From contig CM041293.1 of the NCBI GenBank assembly GCA_023052935.1, positions 176,505,600-176,569,599 on the forward strand: DNA of 64,000 bases, read 5' to 3'. Shown piece by piece: positions 63,525 to 64,000 of the stretch. The notes below the pieces were generated by a model. That model had not been told where the DNA came from, searched no databases, and saw only the letters and a list, made by a program, of their open reading frames with translations. Position numbers and translations under genes: made by a program. Every line of letters begins with the position of its first letter. Within the stretch, counting starts at the first letter, position 1. The stretch comes from Piezodorus guildinii (taxonomy: Eukaryota; Arthropoda; Insecta; Hemiptera; Pentatomidae).

Positions 63525-64000
63525 ATTTACTTTCACTTACTATATATAGTAAGGGGAAGTATTGCGATCGTGAAAATTTTCGAATTCCAGTTTTCAACGG
63601 AAATACACGTTTTAGGATCCCCTGAGTCCAAATAACCAAGTCCCGCAAAAAGGTCTGTGTGCGTGTGTGTGGTAACTTCCGGGCGGAAACGGTAAATCCT
63701 ATGAAACTGAAATTTCATATTTAAGACAACTATACGCCCGAGACGTGACAAAACTTTTTTCATCAAAATGAGCTTACCAGAAGAGGCACTTTATACCGTG
63801 CATTTTGCACCTTAATTCGATACCCAACTAAAGGAGAAAACAGAAAAAATATTTTTTTAATGCAATTTTTCGTTTTTGAACATAAGAGCAGTAATATACA
63901 TGTATGATATACCGTTGGAAAGCTAAAGATTTTAGAAAAAATATCATCTCATACACAAGCTTTTAGAAGTTAATAGAGAGTGATGAGAAGAAGATAAAAC
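63525..64000 (-). repeat. HINE-A copy 21, cut by window end
   Basis: 3' terminus at 63525 with intact palindrome (63537-63552) and (GT)n at 63656-63671. About 300 bp are deleted at 63814 (GCACCTT joined to AATTCGATACCCAAC). Continues past the window. Confidence 0.88.

Overview
The window is a transposon-dense, AT-rich stretch of an animal genome, almost certainly arthropod and most likely insect. It carries jockey-, RTE- and CR1/L2-type non-LTR retrotransposons, mariner and Tc1 DNA transposons, tRNA-derived SINEs and Penelope-like sequence. I found no host protein-coding gene, no rRNA gene, no functional tRNA and no CRISPR array. The species cannot be named from the sequence. Element labels used here (HINE-A, RTE-1, JOC-1 and so on) are local working names, not database names.

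The dominant repeat is HINE-A, with about 30 full or partial copies on both strands. It is a non-coding element of about 0.9 kb. It has an asymmetric pair of 12-bp inverted repeats (ACTTTCACTTAC / GTAAGTGAAAGT), an internal (CA)n microsatellite, a short palindrome just inside one end and T-rich insertion sites. That is the architecture of non-autonomous Helentron-associated (DINE-1-like) rolling-circle elements. HINE-A is the landing pad for most other elements, giving clear nesting. Examples are RTE-1 in HINE-A (1.1-3.2 kb), RTE-2 in HINE-A (18 kb), Penelope-like foldback in HINE-A (28.9-29.8 kb), SINE, jockey and a second HINE-A in one HINE-A (37.1-40.8 kb), jockey copies in HINE-A (44.6-47.9 kb) and a near full-length jockey in HINE-A (48.5-52.9 kb).

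Layout. 0-6 kb: HINE-A, RTE-1 and JOC-1 pieces, partly inverted. 6-9 kb: mariner MAR-1 pieces, a hammerhead-like motif and unique sequence. 9-17 kb: HINE-A, SINE-1, an inverted ~120-bp tandem array, JOC-2 and a Tc1 relic. 17-22 kb: HINE-A with RTE-2, MAR-1 and two head-to-tail HINE-A copies. 22-28 kb: a Penelope-like fragment, a jockey segment tandemly repeated, RTE-1 relics, SINE-1 and MAR-1. 28-33 kb: Penelope-like foldbacks with hammerhead-like motifs. 33-43 kb: HINE-A copies, a CR1-like LINE and JOC-1. 43-48 kb: an unclassified LINE and JOC-2 copies. 48-53 kb: JOC-3, the only element keeping both gag-like and pol-like regions. 54-64 kb: JOC-2, HINE-A, an RTE-1 copy with an uninterrupted reverse-transcriptase reading frame, SINE-1 and mariner MAR-2.

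The points most worth follow-up are: (1) six copies of a hammerhead-ribozyme-like core with compensatory stem changes inside Penelope-like repeats; (2) the Helentron-like structure of HINE-A and its head-to-tail junctions; (3) a mariner deletion derivative sharing one internal breakpoint in three copies; and (4) a jockey coding segment turned into a short tandem array. Exact target-site duplications recovered by eye date and delimit many insertions.
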